DNA from: P52-10 sp041397365
Lineage (GTDB): Bacteria; Pseudomonadota; Alphaproteobacteria; Rhizobiales; Xanthobacteraceae
Assembly: GCA_041397365.1 (NCBI GenBank)
Contig: JAWKWT010000007.1
Coordinates: 1 to 64,000 of the forward strand
DNA: 64,000 nucleotides
Direction: 5' to 3'
In this document: positions 46,354-55,728 of the stretch, piece after piece
How the letters are laid out: every line of letters starts with the position of its first letter
Numbering within the stretch: the stretch's first letter is position 1
Made by a program: the position numbers and the translations under genes
Notes under the pieces: generated by a model
Databases searched by the model: none
What the model saw: only the letters and a program-made list of their open reading frames with translations
What the model was told of the DNA's origin: nothing

Positions 46354-49007
46354 GTGCCGACGCCTCCACCTCAACTCCCCGAACGCTTCCTGCGCTGGTT
46401 CGCCGGGCGTGGCTGGTCGCCGCGCGCGCATCAGCTTGCGCTGCTGGAGAAGGCTGCCGCGAGCCGTTCCGCTTTGCTGATCGCGCCGACCGGCGCGGGC
46501 AAGACGCTGGCGGGGTTTCTGCCGACGCTGGTGGAGCTTGGCGGGGAGGGCGGCGACTCTTCAAACCTCCCCCTGGAAGGGGGAGGTCGGCGCGCCTCGC
46601 GCGACGGGTGGGGGTCTGCAACTGCCGCGCAGAATGACCCCCACCCCGACCCTCCCCCTTTCAGGGGGAGGGAGTTCGCCTCGATCGGGGGGCGGGGAAA
46701 GAGAGACGGGTTGCACACGCTCTACATCTCGCCGCTGAAGGCGCTGGCGGTCGATATCGCCCGCAATCTGGAGCAGCCGATCGCCGAGATGCGCCTGCCG
46801 ATCAAGGTCGAGACGCGCACCGGCGACACGCCGGTGTCGCGCCGGCAGCGGCAGCGGCGCTACCCGCCCGACATTCTGCTGACGACGCCGGAGCAGCTCG
46901 CGCGCTGCTGCTGGCCTCCGACGACGCGCCGTTCCTGTTCTCGTCGCTGAAGCGCATCGTACTGGACGAACTGCATGCGCTGGTGATGTCCAAGCGCGGC
47001 GATCTGCTGTCGCTCGGGCTCGCGCGGCTGTGGCGGATCGCGCCGCAGCTCCGCGCCATCGGCCTCTCGGCGACGGTGGCCGATCCGGACTCATTGGCGC
47101 GCTTTCTCGTGCCGCAGCCGCCGGGCGGGACTTCCTCGGCCGATCTCGTCGTCGCCACCGGCGGAGCCGCGCCGATCGTCGAGATGCTGGAGACGGCGGA
47201 GCGGATTCCTTGGGCCGGGCATTCGGCGCGGCACGCGATGGCGGAGATCTACGATCTCATCAAGCGCCACAAGACCTCGCTGATGTTCGTCAACACCCGC
47301 AGCCAGGCGGAAATGCTGTTTCAGGAACTGTGGGCGATGAACGATGACGGTCTCGCCATCGCCTTGCATCACGGTTCGCTCGATGTCGCGCAGCGGCGCA
47401 AGGTCGAGGACGCGATGGCGGCAGGAAAACTGCGCGGCGTCGTCTGCACCTCGTCGCTCGATCTCGGTATCGACTGGGGCGACATCGATCTCGTCGTCAA
47501 TGTCGGCGCGCCGAAAGGCGCGTCGCGGCTGATGCAGCGGATCGGCCGCGCCAACCATCGCCTCGACGAGCCGTCGCGCGCCATTCTGGTGCCGGCCAAC
47601 CGCTTCGAGGTGCTCGAATGCCGCGCGGCGATCGACGCGGTGGCGGAGAACGCGCAGGATACGCCGCCGCTGCGCACCGGCGCGCTCGACGTGCTGGCGC
47701 AGCATATTCTGGGTTGCGCCTGCGGCGAGCCGTTTTTCGCCGACGAGCTGTTCGCCGAGGTGAGAACCGCCGCGCCCTATACGGAGCTTGCGCGAAAGGA
47801 TTTCGACGACACGATCGATTTCGTCGCCACCGGCGGTTACGCGCTGAAATCCTACGAACGCTTCGCGCGCATCGTGCAGACGAAAGACGGCAGATGGCGC
47901 GTCGCCAATCCGCGCGTGCGGCAGATGTACCGGCTGAATGTCGGCACCATCGTCGAGGAACAGATGTTGAAGGTGCGCCTCGTGCGCTCGCGCTCGCGCG
48001 CAGCCGGCACGACCGGAGGCATCGCGCGCGGCGGCCGGCTGCTCGGTCAGATCGAGGAATATTTCATCGAGGGACTGGTCGCGGGCGACACCTTCGTCTT
48101 CGGCGGCGAGATCGTGCGCTACGAGGCGCTGATGGAGGACGAGGTCTACGTCTCGCGCGCCAATGACAGGGACGCGAAGGTGCCGTCCTATATGGGTGGC
48201 AAGTTCCCGCTCTCGACCTATCTCGCCGAGCGCGTCCGCCATCTGCTGGCAAACAAGGCGGCGTGGCGGGGCTTGCCGGATCAGGTGCGCGAATGGCTGT
48301 CGATGCAGGTGCTGCTGTCGCGCGTGCCGGGACCGCGCGAACTCGTGGTCGAAACCTTTCCACGCGCAGGCAAGACCTATCTGGTCTGCTATCCGTTCGA
48401 GGGACGGCTGGCGCACCAGACGCTCGGCATGCTGGTGACGCGGCGGCTGGAACGCGCGCGGGCGCGCCCGCTCGGTTTCGTCGCCAACGAATATGCGCTG
48501 GCGGTGTGGGCGGCCGGCGACCTGTCGGCGATGATGCGGCAGGGACGGCTGAATCTCGCGGAGCTGTTCTCGCCCGACATGCTTGGCGATGATCTGGAGG
48601 CGTGGCTTGCCGAATCGGCGCTGATGAAACGCACCTTCCGCAATTGCGCGATCATTTCCGGGCTGATCCCGCGCCGCTTCGTCGGGGAGGAGAAGTCGCG
48701 GCGGCAGATGCTGTTCTCCACCGATCTCGTCTATGACGTGCTGCGCAAGCATCAGCCGGATCACATTCTGCTGCGCGCCGCCCGCGCCGACGCCGCCACC
48801 GGCCTGCTCGACATCCGCCGCCTGAGCGACATGCTCGGCCGCATTCAGGGCCACATCACCTACAAGGAACTGGACCGCGTCTCGCCGCTGGCCGTGCCGG
48901 TGATGCTGGAAATCGGCCGCGAAGCGGTCTATGGCGAGGCCTCGGACGAGTTGCTGGCGGAGGCCGCCGAGGAACTCGTCAAAGAGGCGATGGGCGGAAC
49001 GCCCTGA
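46354..49007 (+). pseudogene. LHR-Core DEXH helicase, one frameshift and an in-frame palindromic insert
   Basis: A ligase-associated DNA helicase of the Lhr-Core type, about 880 codons. GTG start at 46354; Walker A is APTGAGKT (Lys50), motif Ia LYISPLKALAVD, DEXH box LDELHAL, then MFVNTRSQAEML, a clear helicase C-terminal half with IGRANHR, and the winged-helix and Lhr-specific domains. Near 46905 the frame breaks after TTPEQLA and resumes with LLASDDAPFLFSSL; one missing base fits. Between residues about 65 and 117 lies an extra stretch encoded by a palindromic repeat. Without the frameshift the enzyme would be intact. Confidence 0.88.
46566..46671. repeat. Nested palindromic element inside the helicase gene
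   Basis: Outer arms are two hairpins of the same type: CCTCCCCCT/AGGGGGAGG at 46566-46574 and 46578-46586, and again at 46651-46659 and 46663-46671. Between them GGGTGGGGGTC (46606-46616) pairs perfectly with GACCCCCACCC (46636-46646). The element is read in frame and adds about 50 residues between Walker A and motif Ia of the helicase. It resembles GC-rich palindromic units dispersed in Hyphomicrobiales. Confidence 0.85.
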
Positions 49008-49021
49008 AGCGGAGCAGGATC

Positions 49022-49723
49022 GTGGACGTTGGCGTTGCAATGGCTGATGAGCGGCAGACGACCTTTGTCCATGTGAACGGAATCGATTTCGTCGCCGATA
49101 CCTCCGGCGCACTTTACTGGGCCGAGGAACGGCTGCTGGTCGTCTCCGATCTGCATCTGGAAAAAGGCTCCAGCTTTGCGATGCGCGGCATCCTGCTGCC
49201 GCCCTATGATACCGCGGCGACGCTGGCGCGGCTGGCCGCATTGGTCGCGCGCTACGATCCGCGCCGCGTGATCGCGCTTGGCGACAGTTTCCACGACCGC
49301 GAGGCGCATGCGCGCGTGTCGGGTGAAGATCGCGATGCGATCGCCGCGATGCAGGCGGGGCGCGACTGGATCTGGATCGCCGGCAACCACGATCCGCTGC
49401 CGCCCGCGTCCTTGCGCGGCGCGGTTGCGGATGAAATCGCCATCGGCGCGGTGTGCTTCCGCCACGAGCCGACCGGAGCCGCCGGCGAGATCGCCGGCCA
49501 TCTGCATCCGAAGGCGCGGGTGGCGACGCGCGGCCGCTCGATCGAGCGGCGCTGCATCGCCAGCGACGGTGTGCGCGCGGTGCTGCCGTCCTTCGGCGCC
49601 TATACCGGCGGCCTGAACATCCGCGACCGGGCGTTCGCGAAAATCTTCGCGACGCCGGCGTTCACCGTGCATGTGCTCGGCGATGGCCGCCTGCACCGGA
49701 TGCCGGCGGCGCGCTGCTCCTGA
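49022..49723 (+). CDS. pdeM: Ligase-associated phosphoesterase/endonuclease PdeM
   Basis: A metallophosphoesterase of about 233 residues, the fourth member of the LHR-Core repair cluster. Metal motifs run in order: VVSDLHLEKG, ALGDSFHD, IAGNHDP and AGHLHPKA. The GTG at 49022 follows GGAGCAGG and begins 14 bases after the helicase stop; an internal ATG at 49040 lacks a ribosome site but would also give a full domain. Known members are Mn-dependent phosphodiesterases thought to process DNA ends together with the helicase, exonuclease and ligase. Confidence 0.92.
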   Translation: MDVGVAMADERQTTFVHVNGIDFVADTSGALYWAEERLLVVSDLHLEKGSSFAMRGILLPPYDTAATLARLAALVARYDPRRVIALGDSFHDREAHARVSGEDRDAIAAMQAGRDWIWIAGNHDPLPPASLRGAVADEIAIGAVCFRHEPTGAAGEIAGHLHPKARVATRGRSIERRCIASDGVRAVLPSFGAYTGGLNIRDRAFAKIFATPAFTVHVLGDGRLHRMPAARCS

Positions 49724-49731
49724 CTCGAAAA

Positions 49732-50511
49732 TTAGTCCTTGCGGAAAATGATCGAGGCGAGCCAGCCGGTCATGAGCGCCATGATCGCCGTGGCGATGCC
49801 GTAAAGCCATCCGTGGCGACGGGCCGCTTCCGCGACGAACTGCTCGAACCCGACCTTGGCGATTTCGAACGCGGTATCGGTGCGGGTGATGAGCGCGCCG
49901 TTCGAGAACAGCTTGATGTCAACGTCGTAGGTGCCGATCGGCACTTCGGGCGGCAGCGGGATGCCGACGCGGAACAGCGTCGGCGTCAGGAACGTCAGCG
50001 CGTTGGACGCCTCGCGATACAGGCCATGCTCGGTGCGCAGGCGGACGAAGGCTGCGCGGAACGGGTCTCCCGGCACGACGTCGGCGAAGTCTGTTCCAAC
50101 CCTTTGCGTCAGGATGAAATTGTTGAGGCCGAGCTGCTGGCGGCGCTGCACCTCGGCCGACGCCACCAGATTGATCGGCCGGTTCGAGAACACGGCCAGA
50201 TAGGACGGGACGTTTATGAATTCGCGCGAATCGGCGTTCAGCCAGATGCCGAGCCGCTTTTCCTTGCGGCGTGTCAGCATCGTCATGCGCGGCCCCGACA
50301 CGGTAACGACGATGTCGTAGGGGCCGCGATTGGGCGGCGTGTCGGCGTCGCGCTCGACGGAGCCGAACAGCACCAGCTCCTCGCCGGCATAATCCGGCGT
50401 GATCGTCACGCGATGGTTCGACACCGACGCGATCAGCCGCTCGGCCCGCGCCTCCTGTCCGAGCGGAAGCAGCCACAGCAGCGCGAGGAGGAGGCCCGCC
50501 AGCGCCTTCAT
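49732..50511 (-). CDS. TIGR02186 family transmembrane protein
   Basis: A 259-residue exported protein with a signal segment (ALAGLLLALLWLLPLGQ), a periplasmic beta-rich domain (ERLIASVSNHRVTITPDYAG, LVLFGSVER, RKEKRLGIWLN) and a C-terminal helix (LYGIATAIMALMTGWLASII). This is the layout of the TIGR02186 family, whose members are usually encoded next to a TauE/SafE permease, as here. The start is the ATG at 50511, overlapping the permease stop by four bases. The pair probably works as one transport unit for a sulfur-containing anion, which is inferred from the neighbour. Confidence 0.9.
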   Translation of the reverse strand: MKALAGLLLALLWLLPLGQEARAERLIASVSNHRVTITPDYAGEELVLFGSVERDADTPPNRGPYDIVVTVSGPRMTMLTRRKEKRLGIWLNADSREFINVPSYLAVFSNRPINLVASAEVQRRQQLGLNNFILTQRVGTDFADVVPGDPFRAAFVRLRTEHGLYREASNALTFLTPTLFRVGIPLPPEVPIGTYDVDIKLFSNGALITRTDTAFEIAKVGFEQFVAEAARRHGWLYGIATAIMALMTGWLASIIFRKD

Positions 50512-51434
50512 GGGCCGGGCTCCAGCGCGCGGATCGTGAACAGGTCGGTTGGGCGCAGCGTCAGTTCGACCGCGAAGCGGACGCCGACGGCCAGAATCAG
50601 CAGGCCAAGCAGGAGCCGCAACTGCTCGCCGGAAATACGCAGGCTGGCGCGCGCGCCGAACTGGGCGCCGATCACGCCGCCGACCATCAGCATCAGCGCC
50701 AGCACGGCGTCGACCAGATGGCTCGATGTCGCGTGCAGGATGATCGCCAGCGTCATAGTCGTCAGCGTCAGCACGCTCGACGTGCCGATCACCGTGCTGG
50801 TCGGCACCCGCAGCACATAGATCAGCAGCGGAACCAGGATGAAGCCGCCGCCGATGCCGAGCACCGCGCCGACGAAGCCGATGAAGATGCCGATGGCGAT
50901 CACCGGAAAGACCGACAGGTAGATCTTCGAGCGCTTGAAGCGCACCTTGAACGGCAGGCCGTGCACCCAGTTGTGGCTGCCGGATTTGCGCAACGTCGGC
51001 GGCTGGCCGCGGCGGGTGCGGATGATCGCGCCGATGCTTTCCCACAGCATCGCGCCGCCGACGCCGGTCAACAGCACGACGTAGGAAATGGCGATGACCA
51101 GATCGAGCTGGCCGTAGGCGCGCAGGAAGGTGAAGAACGTAACGCCCGACACCGTACCGAGCATGCCGCCGATCAGCAGCACGAAGGCCAGTTGCGGGTC
51201 GACCGCCCGCCGCCGCCAATAGGTGGCCGCGCCGGAAAAGGACGAGGCGGCGATGTGCGCCGTGACCGACGCCACCACGACGGCGGGGGAGATGCCCGTG
51301 AAAATCAGCAGCGGCGTCAGAAGGAACCCGCCACCGACGCCGAACATGCCGGAGACGAAGCCGACCGCCAACCCCATCCCCATGATGAGGAAGACGTTCA
51401 CCGGAAGATCGGCGATTGGCAAGAAGATCTGCAT
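50508..51434 (-). CDS. TauE/SafE (TSUP) family permease
   Basis: A 308-residue inner-membrane permease with about eight helices in two repeats. Each repeat has the glycine-rich signature: VGFVSGMFGVGGGFLLTPLL and IGFVGAVLGIGGGFILVPLL. Family members export or import sulfite, sulfoacetate or related anions. The start was set at the ATG at 51434 (MQIFLPIADLPV); 29 codons upstream remain open but have no homology. Its stop overlaps the start of the TIGR02186 gene, so both are translated together. Confidence 0.92.
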   Translation of the reverse strand: MQIFLPIADLPVNVFLIMGMGLAVGFVSGMFGVGGGFLLTPLLIFTGISPAVVVASVTAHIAASSFSGAATYWRRRAVDPQLAFVLLIGGMLGTVSGVTFFTFLRAYGQLDLVIAISYVVLLTGVGGAMLWESIGAIIRTRRGQPPTLRKSGSHNWVHGLPFKVRFKRSKIYLSVFPVIAIGIFIGFVGAVLGIGGGFILVPLLIYVLRVPTSTVIGTSSVLTLTTMTLAIILHATSSHLVDAVLALMLMVGGVIGAQFGARASLRISGEQLRLLLGLLILAVGVRFAVELTLRPTDLFTIRALEPGP

Positions 51435-51611
51435 GGGCGGTCGTTCAGATTCGATGCGTTGGCGTGGGGCCCAGGCCCATGCGAGCCATTGCTTACCTAA
51501 ATCGATCGCTGAAGGCGACAAGGAATCTGCATTCCAGCCTGCGAAAATGCAAACGCCGCGTCACGAACCGGACACGGCGTTTTGAATTGGCGGCGGGAAG
51601 ATCGAAAAGGG

Positions 51612-54600
51612 TCAGCGCGACGCCTGCTTTGCGGACTTCGCCGCCGGCCGCTTGGCGGTGGACGGCGCAGGGTCCCAGCCGCCCGCCGGGGCCGCGACAT
51701 TGATCGCCTCGTCGGGCTGCTTCTCCGGAACGAAGTTCTGGATCGCCTGCCGGGCGGCCGCGAGCGAGGGCTGGTCGAGCCGTTTGGTGACGTCGTCGCG
51801 CTTGCGGGCGGCGTCGGCATCGCCCTGGGCTGCGGCGAGGCTGAACCATTTGAACGATTCGGCGAGGTTCTGCTCCACGCCGATGCCGCGGGCATAGAGA
51901 ATGCCGAGATTGTACTGGCTGTCGGCGACGCCGCGCTCGGCCGCCTTTTTGAACCAGACCGAGGCGCTCTTGTAGTTCGGGGTAAGGCCGCCGCCGTCGG
52001 CGTCGAGCACCGCCAGATTGTGCATCGCCTTGGCGTTGCCGCGCTCGGCCGCCTTGACGTAGTGCCGGCGCGCCGCGTCCGGGTCCTTGGCGGTGCCGAG
52101 GCCCTTTTCAACCATCGTTCCGAGCCGGAACATCGCCATCACGACGCCCTTGTCGGCGGCGCGCTCGTACCATTTGACGGCTTCTTCGTAATTGACCGGG
52201 ACGCCGCGTCCTTCCGCGTAGCGAACCGCCACTTCGTAGATGGCGGCCGGCTCGCCGCGCGCAGCCGCCGCCCGCAAGGTCGGGCCGGCGAGTTTTTCGG
52301 GGATCTTGTCCGGGATCGATCCGGTCGGCGTGAAGGCCGACGGTGCGGCGTGAGTCGGCGCGGCATGTGTCGGCGCGGCCGCCAGTTCGACCGGCCGGGC
52401 CGGGGCCGTCAGCGATCCGGTCGTGTCGGCAGCGGCGAGGTCCATCGGACGCGCGGCCGGCGCTGGCTGCGGCGGGGTCGGGGCGACGAAGGATTGCTGC
52501 TGAAGCGCATTGGGCGCGATCAGCAGCGGGTTCGCAGCGCCCTGTGCTTTCGGCTCCGGCTGAGGCGTCGGCGGCAGCACGGAATTCGATTTCTCGATTG
52601 GCGCTGCGGCGGGTGCGGGGTCCTGCAACAGCGACATCGTCACCCGGAACGCGCCAAGGACGATCACCACGACGCTGACGCCGACCAGGAGCGAGCGGAT
52701 GTGCGAGGGCTTGTCGCCGGTCTGTCCGGCGGCGGCGACTTTCGCGGTCGCCCTTGCGGCGGCGTTGCGCGCGGCCTCTGTCAGCGAGGCGGCGCGGCCC
52801 GGCTTTTCGACCGTCGCGGCCGATGCGGCTTGCGCGGCACGGCGCGCGGCGGCGATGAAATTCGACTGGCTGGACCCTTCATCGGGCGACGGCGGGACAT
52901 AGGCCGGTCGCTCGTCCGAACTCTCGCCGGAGGCGCGGGCGCCCGGCTCGATCGGAAAATCGGGCGGCAGATTGGGGTTGATCGGCGCGCGCGGGGAGCC
53001 TTGCGTCCATTTCGACGCAAGCGGCGCGTCGTCATGCCGGAAGGATGGCGGCGGCGGTTCGACCGGCGGCGGCTGAAGCGGCGCCGAGATGTCCGGATAG
53101 GCGGAACGAGCCATCGCCAGCGCCATCGGCGGCTGGCTCGGCTGCGGCTCGGGTTGCGCGGGGATGCGGCGCAGATCGCCTTCGATCGAAGCCAGCCGGT
53201 CGACGACATGGCCGAGCGTCGAATGCACCGCTTCCAGCGTATCCTGCGTCAGCCGCTCGGTGCTCGATTGCGCCTGCCGCACGTCGGTCAGTTCGCGCCT
53301 GATGGTTTCGGTGAGCCCCGCCGGGTCGAAGGCCGGGACGGGCGGCGGCGGTGCCGCCAGAGCCGAGCGCTGATATTCGAGCTGGCGCAGCACGTCGGCC
53401 AGCGCCTCCTCGATGCGGCCGAAATTGCCCTGCGAAAACGCCTGGCTGCCTTCGAGCCGCTCCAGCAGATAGGCGATGCGCTGTTCGACATGGGCGACCG
53501 CGCCGGAATTGTCGCTGGCGACCGACAGCCGGTCGATGCGGTCCGACAGCGCGGTGATCGCCCGTTCCAGATGGCTGGTGTCGGCGGCGGCCGGCACCGG
53601 CCGGCCTTCCATCGCCGCCGTCAACAGCGCGATACGCTGCTCCAGCGCCGCCAGCATGTCGTTGCCGCCGGACTGCGCCAGATGATCGACCTTCTCGCCA
53701 AGCGCGCGGATGTGCTCGCTGAGCTGGCCGACCGCGTCGTTGGAGGCGACATTCGCGGCGATACCGCGCAGCGCGCCGATCGCGTCCTGAAGCTGCTGGA
53801 CGATGCTGGAATCGGGATTGGCCCGCACCAGGAGGTCGATCTTGCTCGACAGGTTCTGGATCGCGGTGTCGTAGCCGGACAACTGCTCGGCCGGCGTCAG
53901 CGCGCGGACCGCGCCGTAAATGTCCTTCAGCGCCCGCTCGATGCTGCCGAGCGCCTCCTGATCGTCGACGGTCTCGCGGCTGCGCTCGATCTTCTGGCCG
54001 AGCGCGCGGATTTCCACTTCGAGCGAATCGATCGCCTTGCGCGGCAGCGCCTCGGTCAGCGAGCGGCGGATTTCGGCGAGTTCCTCGCGAAAGGTGGCGA
54101 TCGCTTCGTCGAGATGATCGGGCCGGCGCAGCGCCTCGATCTGGCTGGTGAGGTGATTAAGCTGGCGCTCGATGCCCGACAGATCGACCGGTGGCTGAGG
54201 CGGCGCGACGGGGGCGGCCGCCATCGGCGCGAGCGGCGGCGTCGCCGCTTGCGGAATGAACGGATTGGGAGTCGCGGTGGCTGCGCCGGAACCGCTCAGC
54301 GAACTGCGGCGGGCGGAAATCTCGGCGATCGCGGCGTCGATCGGACTCAGCGGCGGCGACGGCTGGTAGGCCGGCGTCTGATAGACTTGCGACGCCGCGC
54401 GCTCGACGGCGTCATGGCCCGGCGGAGTCCACGCGGTCTGGGTTTGCGGCGGCGGCGCGGCTTGCCGCAGGTTGGACAGCCGCATGTCGAGCCGCGAGAT
54501 CGCGTCGTTCAACTGGTTGGCGAGCCCGGACGGGCCGGGCGCTGCGGCGGCAGGCGCGGGCGACCGGCGCTGCGAGATCAGGTCGATCTGGCGGGTGATG

Positions 54601-54848
54601 CCGTCGAGCCGGCGGTGAATTTCGGAAATGCTTTCGGTGGCCTGGGCGGACGCGTTGGCTTGCGGCATCGGCGCGCCTTGCGGCGGCATGGCGGGCGCGG
54701 CCTGCGGGGCGGGCGCAACGCGCGAACTCAGCCACTGGCCGAGCGGCATACCGGCCGGACGCCCCATCGAGTCCTGACCCATAGGACCTTGGCCCGTTGC
54801 ACCCTGGGCTTCGATCCCATTTTCAGTCGACCATACGCGCGATGTCAT
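51612..54848 (-). CDS. PodJ-like polar organiser with SEL1 repeats
   Basis: A protein of about 1078 residues. After a short N-terminus with the GRPAGMPLGQWLSSRV box there are some 650 residues of Ala/Pro-rich and coiled-coil sequence, rich in IDRLSVASDNSG- and LEQRIALLTAAME-like heptads. A single helix (SLLVGVSVVVIVLGAFRVTM, near residue 720) is followed by a periplasmic part with at least four SEL1/TPR units such as YEVAVRYAEGRGVPVNYEEA and MFRLGTMVEKGLG. This is the layout of PodJ and related localisation factors of alphaproteobacteria. The start is the ATG at 54848; an ATG 12 codons upstream is possible. Confidence 0.85.
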   Translation of the reverse strand: MTSRVWSTENGIEAQGATGQGPMGQDSMGRPAGMPLGQWLSSRVAPAPQAAPAMPPQGAPMPQANASAQATESISEIHRRLDGITRQIDLISQRRSPAPAAAAPGPSGLANQLNDAISRLDMRLSNLRQAAPPPQTQTAWTPPGHDAVERAASQVYQTPAYQPSPPLSPIDAAIAEISARRSSLSGSGAATATPNPFIPQAATPPLAPMAAAPVAPPQPPVDLSGIERQLNHLTSQIEALRRPDHLDEAIATFREELAEIRRSLTEALPRKAIDSLEVEIRALGQKIERSRETVDDQEALGSIERALKDIYGAVRALTPAEQLSGYDTAIQNLSSKIDLLVRANPDSSIVQQLQDAIGALRGIAANVASNDAVGQLSEHIRALGEKVDHLAQSGGNDMLAALEQRIALLTAAMEGRPVPAAADTSHLERAITALSDRIDRLSVASDNSGAVAHVEQRIAYLLERLEGSQAFSQGNFGRIEEALADVLRQLEYQRSALAAPPPPVPAFDPAGLTETIRRELTDVRQAQSSTERLTQDTLEAVHSTLGHVVDRLASIEGDLRRIPAQPEPQPSQPPMALAMARSAYPDISAPLQPPPVEPPPPSFRHDDAPLASKWTQGSPRAPINPNLPPDFPIEPGARASGESSDERPAYVPPSPDEGSSQSNFIAAARRAAQAASAATVEKPGRAASLTEAARNAAARATAKVAAAGQTGDKPSHIRSLLVGVSVVVIVLGAFRVTMSLLQDPAPAAAPIEKSNSVLPPTPQPEPKAQGAANPLLIAPNALQQQSFVAPTPPQPAPAARPMDLAAADTTGSLTAPARPVELAAAPTHAAPTHAAPSAFTPTGSIPDKIPEKLAGPTLRAAAARGEPAAIYEVAVRYAEGRGVPVNYEEAVKWYERAADKGVVMAMFRLGTMVEKGLGTAKDPDAARRHYVKAAERGNAKAMHNLAVLDADGGGLTPNYKSASVWFKKAAERGVADSQYNLGILYARGIGVEQNLAESFKWFSLAAAQGDADAARKRDDVTKRLDQPSLAAARQAIQNFVPEKQPDEAINVAAPAGGWDPAPSTAKRPAAKSAKQASR

Positions 54849-55023
54849 GCCTGACCCGGTGTTCGAAGCGATTGCGCCATGCATCGCGCCTCATGCCCCG
54901 CCGCGCCCCTTGAACAGACAAGCAAATTCTTGCGCCGGCGGTTGGCTTTCGCTCCGACTTTTCAATGTCACGGTAAACAACGGGTTAAGAACCGGCATTG
55001 CTGCGCGAAATCGTCGGCTCGCT

Positions 55024-55061
55024 GCATATGTGCATTGACGCATATGCTACTATATGCATAT
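55024..55061. promoter_or_regulatory. Candidate PadR operator: clustered ATATGC palindromes
   Basis: Within 38 bases lie GCATATG at 55024, the perfect palindrome GCATATGC at 55040-55047 and the perfect palindrome ATATGCATAT at 55052-55061. ATATGTG and CGCATAT (55026-55032 and 55039-55045) form an inverted repeat with one mismatch and a 6-base spacer. They lie 38-75 bases before the padR start, in the gap after the divergent PodJ-like gene. Confidence 0.5.
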
Positions 55062-55098
55062 TAAGGCGTACGGGCATTCCGCCATCCGGAGGGCGACA

Positions 55099-55644
55099 TT
55101 GGCGCTGGGCGAAGCCATTCTGGCGTGTCTGACGGAGCATCCGATGACCGGCTACGAGCTGGCGCGGACCTTCGACACGTCGATCGGCTTTTTCTGGAAG
55201 GCCAACCACCAGCAGATTTACCGGGAACTGACGCGGCTGCGCGAGCGCGGCCATGTCCAGGGGCGGGAGGTGGTGCAGTCCGGCAAGCCGAACAAGCTGG
55301 TCTACAGCCTGACGGCGGAGGGGCGGACGGCGCTGCGCCAATGGGCGCACCGGCCGAGCCAGCCCTCGTCGATGAAGGACGACCTGCTGGTCCGCTTCTA
55401 CGCCCTCGACAGTTTCGATCCCGATGCGGTCCGCGCCGACCTGATCGCCCGGCGGGACTATCACCGCGACCGCCTCGCCCGTTACGAGCGCATTCTGCAA
55501 AAGCGATTTCCCGACGGGGCGGCTTCGGTCGCCGAGACCGGCCGGCTGCTGCTGCTGCGGATGGGACTGCGGCACGAGCGCATGGTGGCGGAATGGTGCG
55601 AGGAGGCGTTGCAGGCCCTGCCGGCCGCCGATGTCGCCAAATGA
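55099..55644 (+). CDS. PadR-family transcriptional regulator
   Basis: A winged-helix regulator of about 181 residues. The PadR domain begins ALGEAILACLTEHPMTGYEL and includes FFWKANHQQIYRELTRL and GKPNKLVYSLTAEGRTAL; the C-terminal Vir_act_alpha region is helical. The start is taken as the TTG at 55099 because GGAGGG lies 6 bases upstream; the longer frame from 55054 runs through the palindromic operator. Its target is unknown but the acyl-CoA dehydrogenase gene 84 bases downstream is the obvious candidate. Many PadR proteins repress detoxification or fatty acid genes. Confidence 0.88.
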   Translation: MALGEAILACLTEHPMTGYELARTFDTSIGFFWKANHQQIYRELTRLRERGHVQGREVVQSGKPNKLVYSLTAEGRTALRQWAHRPSQPSSMKDDLLVRFYALDSFDPDAVRADLIARRDYHRDRLARYERILQKRFPDGAASVAETGRLLLLRMGLRHERMVAEWCEEALQALPAADVAK

Positions 55645-55728
55645 TTGTGATCCATCAAGACCGCGGACGCGGTTCTGTTATCTTCATCGCGGGAAGGCCG
55701 TCTTTCCGCTCAGCCGAGAGTGATCGTC

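Noticed and set aside
51582..54854. A plus-strand frame open for 1090 codons opposite the PodJ-like gene.
   Set aside because: It mirrors the coding strand in GC-rich sequence; its product is Arg/Gly/Asp-rich with no domain, while the minus strand has SEL1 repeats, a membrane helix and coiled coils.
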